Source: an uncultured SAR116 cluster alpha proteobacterium (GTDB lineage Bacteria; Pseudomonadota; Alphaproteobacteria; Puniceispirillales; Marisalimonadaceae). Taken from it: a stretch of DNA of 64,000 bases. The stretch is from the NCBI GenBank assembly GCA_902537945.1, contig CACBDG010000003.1:53625-117624 (forward strand), written 5' to 3'. Position 1 is the stretch's first letter. The number at the start of each line of letters is the position of its first letter. The notes below the pieces were generated by a model that was not told the origin of the DNA, searched no databases, and saw only the letters and a program-made list of their open reading frames with translations. The translations under genes and the position numbers were made by a program. This document shows positions 8,969-18,564 of the stretch, in pieces.

Positions 8969-10819
8969 TTATGATTTATGTATATTTTTAGGTATAAACC
9001 CTGAATCTTCTACCCCTCTAGGATTAGGAACCCAGAGTTCTCGATTAGGATGCATTCCAGCTCCATGAGTTGCTGAAACAGCAGAGTTTCTCATTCTATT
9101 AAGCAATCTCGTATCTGCATCTCCAACTGCTGGATGTGTGCCACCATTCGTTTTGAAAATTTCTTCCCAATTGCTTTTTCTAAACTTGAAAGTATTAGTA
9201 TCATTCAATTCAGAACAATTAATCTCATTTTTATTTAAATCAACTATAATCTCATCTCCATCCTCTATTAGGGCAATAGGTCCACCTATAGCCGCCTCTG
9301 GACCAACATGACCAATGACAAGACCAACAGAGCCACCAGAGAAACGTCCATCAGTCATTAATCCTACAATAATATTTCTATCTCTGCACAAAGTGGTAAT
9401 TCTTGAGGTGGAATCTAGCATTTCTGGCATACCAGGTCCACCAACAGGTCCTTCGTACCTAACTACAACCATATCATTATTGTTAAAGCTGTCTGGTTTA
9501 TTTTCTAGGGTCCAAAGAAGTTTTTGTTCTCCATCAAATATTCTAGCTTTCCCAATAAAAACATTATTTTCTAAACCACCTTCAACACCAGCTAGTTTTA
9601 AGATAGAACTGAATTCAGGAGATAAATTTCCTCCTAAAAGTCTAAGTCCACCAGTTTCTTTATAAGGTTTTTTTACAGGATAAATTACTCTTCCGTCAGG
9701 TTCTTTGGGAGCTAATCTATCAACTTGTTCAGCTAAAGTTTCACCTGTACACGTTAAAGTATTGCCATTCAACAATCCTGAGTCTAATAAATCCTTTATA
9801 AAAACTTGAACACCACCTTGATTATCAATATCAACCATTGAGTATTTACCAAATGGTCTTGCGTCAACTAAAACAGGAACTACCTTTTCAGATAAATAGT
9901 TAAATTCATCTGGAGACATAATATCTTCACTAAAACTTTTATATCCTGCAGCTCTAGCTAACTCTGGTGCGTGAAGCATGACGTTAGTTGATCCTCCTAT
10001 AGACATTGCTACTATTAGAGCATTCCTTATAGAGTCTCTAGTAACAATATCCCTTGGCTTAATATCTTTTTTAACCATATTATCTAAATAAGTAATGAGT
10101 TGGTTAGGAAATACATCTAACCTTCTTTTATCGTCTGAAGGTGGTGAAACCATATGTAAAGGTTGCATGCCTACAACACCAATAAACGTCTGCATAGTAT
10201 TATAAGTAAACATCCCACCACAACTTCCATAACCAGGACAAGCTTCGCATGCAATTCTTCTTTTCAGTTCTTCATCTTCACTACCTGCAATTTGATAACT
10301 TGAAATAATGTCCAATGGTTCATTAGTAACTGAATCAATTCCAGGTCTTATTGGACCGTCAGACATTATTATAGCAGGTCTATTGTGCTCTAAAATTGCA
10401 GACAGTGTTCCAACAGGCGGTTTGTCACAGGCAACAACTGCAATTGTACCTTCTAAACCCGAAGCACTTAAATGTTCGCATAATGTATCATTAGTTACTT
10501 CTCTTCCAATCAAAGAATAACGCATCTCCTTAGTACCATTTCTTATACCATCAGATGTTGCGACGGTGTACTCAGGTTGTACTAATCTCATTCTAATATC
10601 ATTTGGGTTTTGGCCTATCCTTAGCCTTAAATTTTCATGTATTGTTTTAACTTTTTGTTCAACACCAAGATAACATTGTGAGTCCCCTTTATTACCAACC
10701 ACCCCAATTGAAGGTTCATGTATTAAATCAAGGTCAGTATTTAGGATTCTTGCAATTCCAAAAGTCTGCGAGTTTCTTCCAGGGTTTTTGTCAATTAAAA
10801 CTGTTTTTGAATTCTTCAT
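8969..10819 (-). CDS. IlvD/Edd family dehydratase, atypical subgroup
   Basis: Fe-S-dependent dehydratase of the family that includes dihydroxy-acid dehydratase (branched-chain amino acids), phosphogluconate dehydratase and sugar-acid dehydratases. The 616-residue protein keeps probable cluster ligands C131 (ACDKPPVG) and C200 (YGSCGGMF), and may use C49 as the third. The motifs differ from standard IlvD: CDKPPVG replaces the usual CDKITPG, and CPGYGSCGGM replaces CPTCGSCSGM. The substrate is therefore uncertain; sugar-acid or dihydroxy-acid dehydration is possible. A GGAG site precedes the ATG. It is 25 bases downstream of valS, the only hint of a branched-chain amino-acid link. Confidence 0.8.
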   Translation of the reverse strand: MKNSKTVLIDKNPGRNSQTFGIARILNTDLDLIHEPSIGVVGNKGDSQCYLGVEQKVKTIHENLRLRIGQNPNDIRMRLVQPEYTVATSDGIRNGTKEMRYSLIGREVTNDTLCEHLSASGLEGTIAVVACDKPPVGTLSAILEHNRPAIIMSDGPIRPGIDSVTNEPLDIISSYQIAGSEDEELKRRIACEACPGYGSCGGMFTYNTMQTFIGVVGMQPLHMVSPPSDDKRRLDVFPNQLITYLDNMVKKDIKPRDIVTRDSIRNALIVAMSIGGSTNVMLHAPELARAAGYKSFSEDIMSPDEFNYLSEKVVPVLVDARPFGKYSMVDIDNQGGVQVFIKDLLDSGLLNGNTLTCTGETLAEQVDRLAPKEPDGRVIYPVKKPYKETGGLRLLGGNLSPEFSSILKLAGVEGGLENNVFIGKARIFDGEQKLLWTLENKPDSFNNNDMVVVRYEGPVGGPGMPEMLDSTSRITTLCRDRNIIVGLMTDGRFSGGSVGLVIGHVGPEAAIGGPIALIEDGDEIIVDLNKNEINCSELNDTNTFKFRKSNWEEIFKTNGGTHPAVGDADTRLLNRMRNSAVSATHGAGMHPNRELWVPNPRGVEDSGFIPKNIHKS

Positions 10820-10844
10820 GTTTTTCTCCGATTTTCATTTAATA

Positions 10845-13487
10845 TTATAAATTTAATAAGGCCTTATTTATTTCTGATTTTCTTTGATCAAATACTGTTT
10901 TTTTAGTTTTTACATCCTCTATAACTTTTGACGGTGCTTTTTCTATAAATGAAGGGTTGTTTAGTCTTTTATCTATTATTTCAATTTCATTGGTTATATT
11001 TTCAAGCTCTTTACTCAATCTATTTTTTTCTGCTTCTATATCGATTAGTCCATCTGTTGGTATCATTAAAATTATCTCATCAACAGTTGTAACAATAGAT
11101 TTTTCATTTTCTTCATGTTGTACAGATAAAAATTTTATCTGATTTAATTTTGCTAAATTAAGGATTAAATCATTATTCTCTTCAATAATAATCTTTTTTT
11201 CTTGGTTTACATTTTTAAGTAAAATTGTAGGTCTAGATTTATTTGGAATATTTTTTTCAACTCTAATTGATCTTATCGCAGATACAATTGCAATTGTCAG
11301 ACCTATGCCATTTTTTAATGAAGTTTCAGTTTCAATTAAGCTCGGCCATGAAGATGATATTGCTAACTTATTAGATTTAAACAAGTTTTCAAAAATTTCT
11401 TCTGTAACATATGGCATTATTGGGTGTAACATTAATAAAACATTTTTCATTATTTTAATAGAAACACTTTTAGTCTCTTTTCGTGACTCAATATCTTTAG
11501 CATTATTCAAAATAGGCTTAATAAACTCTATATACCAATCACAATAATCTCTCCAAATAAATTGATACAAGGCATCTGCAGCATCATTAAATTTGTATTC
11601 AACTATAGATTTTTCAACTTTTGAATTAAGTTGATTATAATTTTCAATTATCCATTTATTGATTTGTAGATTTATAGAATTGAGATCAGTGTCTAGTTCT
11701 GAAACGCATTCATTAAATTCAAGAAATTTACATCCATTCCATATTTTTGTACTAAAATTTCTATATCCTGCAATTCTTTCTTCTGATAATTTTATATCCC
11801 TTCCTTGAGCGGCCATTGCTGTAAGAGTGAACCTTAATGAGTCAGCACCATATTTGATAGATAAATCAAGAGGATCTAGAACATTACCCTTTGACTTTGA
11901 CATTTTTTGACCCTTATCATCTCTTACTAGAGCGTGTATATAAACTTCTTTAAATGGGACCTCGTCATCCATAAAATGCATACCCATCATCATCATACGA
12001 GCCACCCAAAAGAATATTATGTCAAAGCCAGTTACTAAAACATTGGTTGGATAATATTTCTTTAGATCTTTTGTGTTATTAGGCCATCCTAAGGTTGAAA
12101 ATGGCCAAAGTGCAGATGAAAACCATGTGTCCAATACATCTTCATCTTGTATTAGTTTAACTTTTTTTCCATAATGCAACTCTGCTGCTTTCTCAGCATC
12201 TAACTGGTTATGTTCTACAAAAATCTTATCATCAGGCCCAAACCAAGCAGGTATTCTATGACCCCACCATAATTGTCTAGAAACACACCATGGTTGAATA
12301 TTGTTCATCCATTCAAAGTATGTTTTATCCCAATTCGCAGGAACAAACTTAGTTTTTTTATCTTTAACAGCTTTGATAGCTGGTTGAGCTAATTTATATG
12401 CATCAACATACCATTGGTCCATAAGCCATGGTTCCACAACTACGTTAGATCTATCTCCATGAGGAACCATATGTACAATTTTCTCTTCTTTAATATATAA
12501 ATTTTGAGCTTTTAAAATCTCTAAAACTTTTTTTCTAGCTTCTAATCTGTCTAACCCTTTGAAATCTTCTCCACCATTTTCATTTATCGAGGCATTAGCA
12601 TCAAAGATATTAATCATATCTAAGCCATGTCTTTTCCCAACTTCGAAGTCATTAAAATCATGAGCTGGAGTTATTTTAACAGCGCCAGAACCTTTTTCTG
12701 GATCTGAATAATTATCAAAAATAATAGGAATACGTCTATTTATAATTGGTAATATTACATATTTACCTTTTAGATGAATATATCTTTCATCATCGGGATT
12801 TACAGCTACAGCTGTGTCTCCTAACATAGTTTCTGGCCTAGTTGTAGCTATTGTTAAGAATTCGTCACTATTTTCAACTGGGTATTTAAAATACCAAAAT
12901 TTTCCTTCAACTTCTTTTTGTTCAACTTCTAAATCAGAAATAGCTGTTAATAGTTTTGGATCCCAATTAACTAATCGCTTGTCTCTATAAATCAATCCTT
13001 CTTTATATAATTTAACAAATACAGAAATTACGGCTTTTGATAAGCCATCATCCATTGTAAATCGTTCTTTTCTCCAATCCGGTGACGCTCCTAAAGCTCT
13101 TAATTGATTTGTAATTTCACCACCTGACTTTTCTTTCCACTCCCAAACTTTTTCAACAAACTTTTCTCTACCTAAGCCATGTCTTGTTAAATTAGATTTT
13201 GCTAATTCTCTTTCTACAACCATCTGAGTAGCTATTCCAGCGTGATCAGTCCCTGGTTGCCAGAGAACATCTAGTCCTTGCATTCTATGAAATCTTATTA
13301 AAATATCTTGAATAGTGAATGTTAAAGCATGACCAATATGTAACGAGCCAGTTACATTTGGAGGTGGCATCATGATAACATATGGTTCTTTTGGTGATTG
13401 ATTATTTGAAGCAAAAGCACCACTTTCCAACCATCTTTTATACCATTTTTTTTCTATGTAATTAGAATCAAACCTTTTGTCCATCAT
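10845..13487 (-). CDS. valS: Valyl-tRNA synthetase
   Basis: Class I valyl-tRNA synthetase, charging tRNA-Val and editing mischarged threonine. The 880-residue protein has HIGH at residues 50-53 (GSLHIGHALTF), the CP1 editing domain (with TTRPETMLGDTAVAV), the KMSKS motif near residue 525 (GQKMSKSKGN), the anticodon-binding domain and a C-terminal coiled coil that is typical of ValRS. It begins with two consecutive ATG codons at 13487. It lies between a TolC-like gene (23 bases) and the dehydratase gene (25 bases) on the minus strand. Confidence 0.98.
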   Translation of the reverse strand: MMDKRFDSNYIEKKWYKRWLESGAFASNNQSPKEPYVIMMPPPNVTGSLHIGHALTFTIQDILIRFHRMQGLDVLWQPGTDHAGIATQMVVERELAKSNLTRHGLGREKFVEKVWEWKEKSGGEITNQLRALGASPDWRKERFTMDDGLSKAVISVFVKLYKEGLIYRDKRLVNWDPKLLTAISDLEVEQKEVEGKFWYFKYPVENSDEFLTIATTRPETMLGDTAVAVNPDDERYIHLKGKYVILPIINRRIPIIFDNYSDPEKGSGAVKITPAHDFNDFEVGKRHGLDMINIFDANASINENGGEDFKGLDRLEARKKVLEILKAQNLYIKEEKIVHMVPHGDRSNVVVEPWLMDQWYVDAYKLAQPAIKAVKDKKTKFVPANWDKTYFEWMNNIQPWCVSRQLWWGHRIPAWFGPDDKIFVEHNQLDAEKAAELHYGKKVKLIQDEDVLDTWFSSALWPFSTLGWPNNTKDLKKYYPTNVLVTGFDIIFFWVARMMMMGMHFMDDEVPFKEVYIHALVRDDKGQKMSKSKGNVLDPLDLSIKYGADSLRFTLTAMAAQGRDIKLSEERIAGYRNFSTKIWNGCKFLEFNECVSELDTDLNSINLQINKWIIENYNQLNSKVEKSIVEYKFNDAADALYQFIWRDYCDWYIEFIKPILNNAKDIESRKETKSVSIKIMKNVLLMLHPIMPYVTEEIFENLFKSNKLAISSSWPSLIETETSLKNGIGLTIAIVSAIRSIRVEKNIPNKSRPTILLKNVNQEKKIIIEENNDLILNLAKLNQIKFLSVQHEENEKSIVTTVDEIILMIPTDGLIDIEAEKNRLSKELENITNEIEIIDKRLNNPSFIEKAPSKVIEDVKTKKTVFDQRKSEINKALLNL

Positions 13488-13510
13488 ATTAGAATTCCAA
13501 TAAATTTTGC

Positions 13511-14890
13511 TTAATTAAACATCCTACGATCTAATATGTTAAAATCTAGTTTATTCTCTTTCAAATCATATTTAACATCCAAATCATTATTTATATCTTT
13601 AATTGACAAGCTTCCTATAATAGACTTTATTTGATAAACACTAAAAATCTCATCAGCTTGACTTTGTATCAAGTTAGTAGATGCATTTAAAAATTCAACT
13701 TCTGCATCTAGTACGTCTAAAATTGTTCTTATGCCAAATTCTGACTCCTTTTTGATACCATTTAAGGCTAGTAATGAGGATTTTTTTTCGCTCTCTGATG
13801 CTTTGGTTTTTGCAATAGCACTTTTGTAATTTTGATATGATGAAATAGCACTTAACTCTACCTGTCTCTGTTTTTCAGAAAATTCAACTGAACTCGCTCT
13901 TGATAAATTATCAAGTTTTTTTATAGAAGCTTTGGAAGATGAATTATAAAACAAAGGTGTCGTAAAAGTAAGATTCACTCCATAACTTTGATAATCAGTT
14001 GAAGAGGAATTTAATGATGATTCACTATCTTTACCAAAAACTTCTAAGTTTATTGTTGGCCTATTATCACTTTCTTTTAATGCAACATTTTTTTCAGCAA
14101 TATTTTTTTTCAATTTAGCTACAATAATATCAAGGTTATTCTCTAAGGCTATTTTTACAGTTTTATTTTTTGTGTCTGGAGGTATGAAAGTTGAATTAGG
14201 TAAAGAAAATTTATTTGGTATAACTTTGAATTTTGTAATACTTTTAAATTTGGAAATCGCTTTTTCAAGATTCCCCTCAGATAAAATTAAATCATATTGA
14301 GCTTTTGCTAATTTTGATTGAGCTTCGGCCAGTGTGGTTGGTGTTACTGTTCCAGCTTGTAGTTTTAACTCTGTGGCATCAACATTTTCTTTGAATCTAT
14401 CTAAACTTTTTCTTCTTAAACCAACTACAGATTGATTTGAATAAACATCTAAATAAGCTCTTATACAATTCAAAATTATTTTTTGCTCAATAATATTTAA
14501 ATTATATTGCTCAAGTTTAATATTTTCTTTTGCTATAGAATTTTTTTCATAAGCTTTTCCTCCATCAAATATATTTTTACTAAATGAGATAGTGGAGGTT
14601 GTTGTCTCATCATTTACAAATGTTCCTTGGGAATTACTATTTTTATTGTCAGATTTATGGGTTGTTGTAAAAGAATTTGTCCAGTCTTTTGAAGAACCAG
14701 ATTCTTCTAAGGAATTTTTGGTAGCAGCTAATTTATAATTTTGAGCTTTTAATTCCAAACTATTTTTGAGTGCTTCATGAATAGAATTTTCAAATAAAAA
14801 ATCGGAACTAAGAACTTTTGAAACATGTAAAAATAAAAAACAGAAAAATATTAAATAAAAAAATTTAATTCTTTTAAAAAAGGAAATCAT
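13511..14890 (-). CDS. TolC-family outer-membrane efflux/secretion channel
   Basis: The 459-residue product has a signal peptide (hydrophobic stretch about 8-27, cleavage near VLSS) and two long repeat-like alpha-helical regions of the outer-membrane efflux protein type. The helical repeats include the DGGKAYEK and VEFLNAST segments. TolC proteins form trimeric outer-membrane tunnels for type I secretion and drug efflux. No membrane-fusion protein or transporter is adjacent, so the partner pump must be elsewhere. It is the first gene of a minus-strand run with valS and the dehydratase. In alphaproteobacteria a tolC gene next to valS is common. Confidence 0.9.
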   Translation of the reverse strand: MISFFKRIKFFYLIFFCFLFLHVSKVLSSDFLFENSIHEALKNSLELKAQNYKLAATKNSLEESGSSKDWTNSFTTTHKSDNKNSNSQGTFVNDETTTSTISFSKNIFDGGKAYEKNSIAKENIKLEQYNLNIIEQKIILNCIRAYLDVYSNQSVVGLRRKSLDRFKENVDATELKLQAGTVTPTTLAEAQSKLAKAQYDLILSEGNLEKAISKFKSITKFKVIPNKFSLPNSTFIPPDTKNKTVKIALENNLDIIVAKLKKNIAEKNVALKESDNRPTINLEVFGKDSESSLNSSSTDYQSYGVNLTFTTPLFYNSSSKASIKKLDNLSRASSVEFSEKQRQVELSAISSYQNYKSAIAKTKASESEKKSSLLALNGIKKESEFGIRTILDVLDAEVEFLNASTNLIQSQADEIFSVYQIKSIIGSLSIKDINNDLDVKYDLKENKLDFNILDRRMFN

Positions 14891-15022
14891 TGAAACCTCA
14901 AAAAAATACTAAATAAACACTAATTATAACCTAATAGCGAATTGAAAATAAAATTCTAGTTAATAATTAAGTATAACCATGAAAATTAGAAACAAAATAT
15001 TATTCTATATTTTTTTTTTTAA

Positions 15023-15051
15023 TTGCTTGTATGCTTTTGAAGAGTTATAGA
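15023..15051 (+). promoter_or_regulatory. Candidate sigma-70 promoter of tRNA-Cys
   Basis: A TTGCTT box at 15023-15028 and a TATAGA box at 15046-15051 are separated by 17 bases, the ideal spacing. Transcription would start near 15058, about 12 bases before the tRNA 5' end. This is a pattern match only. Confidence 0.5.
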
Positions 15052-15069
15052 AGTAAACACCTAACTTCT

Positions 15070-15143
15070 GGCCCGATGGCAGAGTGGTGATGCAGCGGCC
15101 TGCAAAGCCGTTAACAGCGGTTCGATTCCGCTTCGGGCCTCCA
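15070..15143 (+). tRNA. tRNA-Cys (GCA)
   Basis: A full cloverleaf can be folded. The acceptor stem pairs GGCCCGA with TCGGGCC, the anticodon loop is CTGCAAA giving anticodon GCA, the T arm contains GGTTCGATTCC, and the 3' CCA is encoded. It sits alone between the TolC-like gene, transcribed the other way, and the SelD fusion. Confidence 0.95.
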
Positions 15144-15162
15144 TTTATTAGATGTTATAAAT

Positions 15163-17355
15163 ATGTTTAAGCAACAAGAAATTCCAATAAATAATGACTT
15201 AGTGTTAATTGGTGGCGGACATTCTCACATAATGCTAATGATGGAACTATCAAAAAAACCTATTCAAGGAAACCGGATAACATTAATTAGTAAAGAAATT
15301 GATACTCCTTATTCAGGTATGATTCCAGGTTTCATACAGGGAATTTACACTTGGAGAGAAACTCACATAGACCTCTATAAACTTTGTTTCAAATTGAATA
15401 TTAGATTTATACATTCAGAAGTTTTAGAAATTTCAGCAATTAATAAAGAAATTATTTTAAAAAACAGACCAAAAATAAAATTTGACGTACTATCAATAAA
15501 CACAGGCATACAAAGCAGCAACAAAAATATCAAAGGGGCACTTAAATATTGTGTGCCAGTAAAACCAATCTCAATACTATCAAATAATTTTTTAACTGAA
15601 ATAAAAAAAAATGAAAATATTGCTTTTATTGGAGGAGGTCCCGCTTCAGTAGAATTAGCTTTAGGATTGCAAAAACGTTTCAAAAATACAAAATCTAATT
15701 TCAAAATAAGTATAATAACTGGGAAAAATGGACTATTAAGTTCTTTCCCAAATAAAACAAGAAAAGTAGCAAAACAAACCCTTCAAAATTCACAGATTAA
15801 TGTGATTGAAAAAGTAGAAGTAATTGAGGTGCAAAAAGACAAACTAATTTTGTCAGATAAAACTAAATTGAAAATTGATAAGTCAATTTTATCAACAAAT
15901 GGGATGGCCCCAGAATGGATAAAAAAATCAGATCTTAATTTAAATCGAAGAAATTTTATTATTGTCAATAATAAATTCCAAACAAACTATAATTATGTTT
16001 TTGCTGCTGGTGACATAGTTGATTTTAACAATCAAGATTTAAGTAAATCAGGTGTTTTTGCAGTAAAATCTGGAAAACCTCTAGCTAAAAGTATCAGAGG
16101 ATTTATTCAAAAAAAAATACCTGTTCCCTATAGATTTAATAAAAATTATTTATCAATAATAGGATTGTCAAATGGACTAGCCATTGCCACAAAATATAAT
16201 TTCACATTTACTTCAAGATTTAGTTTTCTTTTAAAAAAATTAATAGATCAAAAATTTGTTAAAAAATTCAATGATTTAAACCAAGATCATTATTATGTAC
16301 TTAAAAATTTTTTTAAAGTTTTTGATGTTATTATTCAAAAAAATAATAAAAATATACCTTCTTATAAAATGCAATGCAAAGGTTGTGCTGCAAAAGTAGA
16401 TTTTAATGCCCTCAAAACAATTTTACCCAAAGAAATCATTACAACTTCTGAAGATGCAATTAATATAAATAATTATCCAAAATTGTATCAGAGTATAGAT
16501 ATGATTAGCTCTATTATATCGGATCCATATCTTTTGGGAAAAATTGCAGCTAATCATGCGATTAACGATATTATTGCTGTAAATTCCAAACTTATTTCAG
16601 CCCTAATGATTTTACAACTTCCATTTTCAAATTCTGAAATAAACTCAAGAGATTTAAAACAAGTCACCTCTGGTGCAAGAGAAGTCTTCAAATTAGCTAA
16701 TTGTTCTATAAGTGGCGGACATACTATGATTGGCAAAGATAAAGATCCAGTAATAGGTTTTTCTGTAATAGGTGAAAAAAAAAATGTAAATAATCAAACC
16801 CGTAGTAAGTTAAAAGTAAATGATATTTTGATATTAACTGAAAGAATAGGGTCTGGAATTATATTTGCAGGTATAAACAACGATATTATTGATAGCTATT
16901 ATCAAATTGAAGTGCTTAACCACATGTCTCAAGGAAATATTAATTTCTCAAAAGTTTCAGATAAATTGAAAATTCTGTTTATGACAGACATAACTGGTTT
17001 TGGACTAGCAAACCATCTATTAAACCTAATAAAAAGAGATGTTGGAAAGACTGGACTGACAATCTATCCAGATAAAATACCTATATTTAAGGGAGTTAAG
17101 GAAGCTTTATCCAAAAATGTCAGATCTTCATTTTTCGAGAAAAATTTTAACACCGCACAAAAAGAATTAGTTTATGATAGAGAAACAAAGTTAATAGATG
17201 AAATATTATATGATCCTCAAACTGTAGGAGGTTTAGCCTTTATAATTCCACAAGAAGAAAAAGTTAAACAATTTAAAATTTTAAAGGAAAACAAAATTAA
17301 TTTTACTGAAATAGGATTTGTAAACAATTTAGATAATAAAATTAGAATAATGTAA
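15163..17355 (+). CDS. selD: NAD(P)/FAD oxidoreductase fused to selenide, water dikinase (SelD)
   Basis: A 730-residue two-domain protein. Residues about 10-390 are a pyridine-nucleotide-disulfide oxidoreductase (NDH-2 like), with the FAD-binding VLIGGGHSHIML start and a second nucleotide-binding IGGGPASVELALG. Residues about 400-728 are SelD, which makes selenophosphate from selenide and ATP. The catalytic cysteine is C408 and the lysine K411, in CKGCAAK, so this is a cysteine and not a selenocysteine form. Such N-terminal fusions to SelD are a known family (TIGR03169 covers the N-terminal part). The oxidoreductase may reduce the selenium substrate, but that is inference. The mnmH start follows the stop by 3 bases. 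Confidence 0.95.
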   Translation: MFKQQEIPINNDLVLIGGGHSHIMLMMELSKKPIQGNRITLISKEIDTPYSGMIPGFIQGIYTWRETHIDLYKLCFKLNIRFIHSEVLEISAINKEIILKNRPKIKFDVLSINTGIQSSNKNIKGALKYCVPVKPISILSNNFLTEIKKNENIAFIGGGPASVELALGLQKRFKNTKSNFKISIITGKNGLLSSFPNKTRKVAKQTLQNSQINVIEKVEVIEVQKDKLILSDKTKLKIDKSILSTNGMAPEWIKKSDLNLNRRNFIIVNNKFQTNYNYVFAAGDIVDFNNQDLSKSGVFAVKSGKPLAKSIRGFIQKKIPVPYRFNKNYLSIIGLSNGLAIATKYNFTFTSRFSFLLKKLIDQKFVKKFNDLNQDHYYVLKNFFKVFDVIIQKNNKNIPSYKMQCKGCAAKVDFNALKTILPKEIITTSEDAININNYPKLYQSIDMISSIISDPYLLGKIAANHAINDIIAVNSKLISALMILQLPFSNSEINSRDLKQVTSGAREVFKLANCSISGGHTMIGKDKDPVIGFSVIGEKKNVNNQTRSKLKVNDILILTERIGSGIIFAGINNDIIDSYYQIEVLNHMSQGNINFSKVSDKLKILFMTDITGFGLANHLLNLIKRDVGKTGLTIYPDKIPIFKGVKEALSKNVRSSFFEKNFNTAQKELVYDRETKLIDEILYDPQTVGGLAFIIPQEEKVKQFKILKENKINFTEIGFVNNLDNKIRIM

Positions 17356-17358
17356 GAA

Positions 17359-18405
17359 ATGGTTAAAAAATATAAATCAATTAAAAATTGGGAAAGCAAA
17401 AACTTCGATACTATTATTGATGTAAGATCTCCATCAGAATTTGCTAATGACCATATTATAGGAGCTGTCAATTGTCCTGTATTATCTGATCAAGAAAGAG
17501 AAAAAGTTGGTGCCATCTATAAAAAAGAAAGTACATTCAAAGCAAAAATAATAGGATCCTCACTTACTGCAAGAAATATTGCAGACCACATAGAAAAAAA
17601 TTTTATTGAAAAAAAAGGTTCATGGCAGCCTTTGATTTATTGCTGGAGAGGTGGTCAGAGATCAAAAGCATTTTCAATTATTTTATCTGAAGTAGGATGG
17701 AGAACATACCAATTAGATGGTGGATATAAAGAATATAGAAACAGTGTTGTAAAATTTTTTGAAAGTATAGGTTCCAAATTAAAAATAATTTTAATAAGTG
17801 GTAAAACTGGTTCTGCAAAAACTAAAATTTTACAAAATATTGGTGAATTAGGTGGACAAATTTTAGATCTTGAGGGTTTAGCCAATCATAAAGGATCCTT
17901 ATTAGGCAAAATGCCAGGTTTAGAACAACCTTCTCAAAAATTGTTTGAGAGTAAATTATTTAATAAACTTAAAGAACTTAACCTTAAAAAAAATATTTAT
18001 GTTGAAGCAGAAAGTAGTAAAATTGGTAATGTTCATATACCTAAATCAATCTGGGCAAAAATGATAATTTCACCTAGAGTTGAGATTAAAGCAGATTTAA
18101 AAATAAGAGCAAATTTTCTAGTTAAAGATTATGATTATATGTGTAATAACCCTAATCTTATTTATCCCTTACTCAGTGGTCTAAAAAAAAGATTGAGTAA
18201 AAATTTAATTGACAGTTGGAAAGATTTAATACTCGAAAAAAATTGGGAAAAGCTCACTGAAAGTTTTTTGCAAAATCATTATGACCCTTCTTACTCCTCT
18301 AATACAATTAAAAATGACCGTAAAATAATAAAACTCATAAATGCTAAATCTTTAAGTCATTCAGAAATTTCAAAAATAGCTAAAAAAATTTTTAAAAATA
18401 ATTAA
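17359..18405 (+). CDS. mnmH: tRNA 2-selenouridine synthase (SelU/MnmH)
   Basis: MnmH replaces sulfur by selenium in the 2-thiouridine at wobble position 34 of certain tRNAs, using selenophosphate and a geranyl intermediate. The 348-residue protein has an N-terminal rhodanese domain, with DVRSPSEFANDHIIGAVN near residues 22-39 and the catalytic C95 in YCWRGGQRS. A P-loop domain (ISGKTGSAKT, about 146-155) follows. It is encoded 3 bases after the SelD fusion, so supply and use of selenophosphate are coupled. The mnm5 group it often accompanies could be made by MnmC at 48.6-50.4 kb. Confidence 0.94.
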   Translation: MVKKYKSIKNWESKNFDTIIDVRSPSEFANDHIIGAVNCPVLSDQEREKVGAIYKKESTFKAKIIGSSLTARNIADHIEKNFIEKKGSWQPLIYCWRGGQRSKAFSIILSEVGWRTYQLDGGYKEYRNSVVKFFESIGSKLKIILISGKTGSAKTKILQNIGELGGQILDLEGLANHKGSLLGKMPGLEQPSQKLFESKLFNKLKELNLKKNIYVEAESSKIGNVHIPKSIWAKMIISPRVEIKADLKIRANFLVKDYDYMCNNPNLIYPLLSGLKKRLSKNLIDSWKDLILEKNWEKLTESFLQNHYDPSYSSNTIKNDRKIIKLINAKSLSHSEISKIAKKIFKNN

Positions 18406-18421
18406 TCTTCAACTCTTTGAT

Positions 18422-18451
18422 TTGTTTTATTAAATTGTTGCATTTTATAAT
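18422..18451 (+). promoter_or_regulatory. Candidate promoter of tRNA-Asn
   Basis: TTGTTT at 18422-18427 and a consensus TATAAT at 18446-18451 are separated by 18 bases, about 38 bases before the tRNA 5' end. In DNA this AT-rich such boxes arise easily, so this is tentative. Confidence 0.35.
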
Positions 18452-18489
18452 AATTAGATTAAAAACAAACAAATGAGTAATCGATATAT

Positions 18490-18564
18490 TCCCCGGTAGC
18501 TCAGCGGTAGAGCAGACGACTGTTAATCGTCTGGCCGGCGGTTCGAATCCGTCCCGGGGAGCCA
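18490..18564 (+). tRNA. tRNA-Asn (GTT)
   Basis: The acceptor stem pairs TCCCCGG with CCGGGGA. The anticodon stem GACGA/TCGTC encloses loop CTGTTAA with anticodon GTT. The T loop is GGTTCGAATCC and the CCA end is encoded. The stop codon of the oppositely oriented small gene begins at the very next base. Confidence 0.96.

Noticed and set aside
9315..9665. Open plus-strand frame of about 116 codons inside the dehydratase gene
   Set aside because: It is antisense to a well-conserved protein, lacks a ribosome site and reads as proline/serine-rich noise.
14979..15050. 24-codon frame resembling a bare signal peptide (MKIRNKILFYIFFF...) before tRNA-Cys
   Set aside because: It has no mature domain, depends on a T run and overlaps the likely tRNA promoter; probably chance or a small remnant.
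16375..16395. Selenocysteine in SelD
   Set aside because: The catalytic position is encoded by TGT (cysteine) at residue 408, not by TGA.
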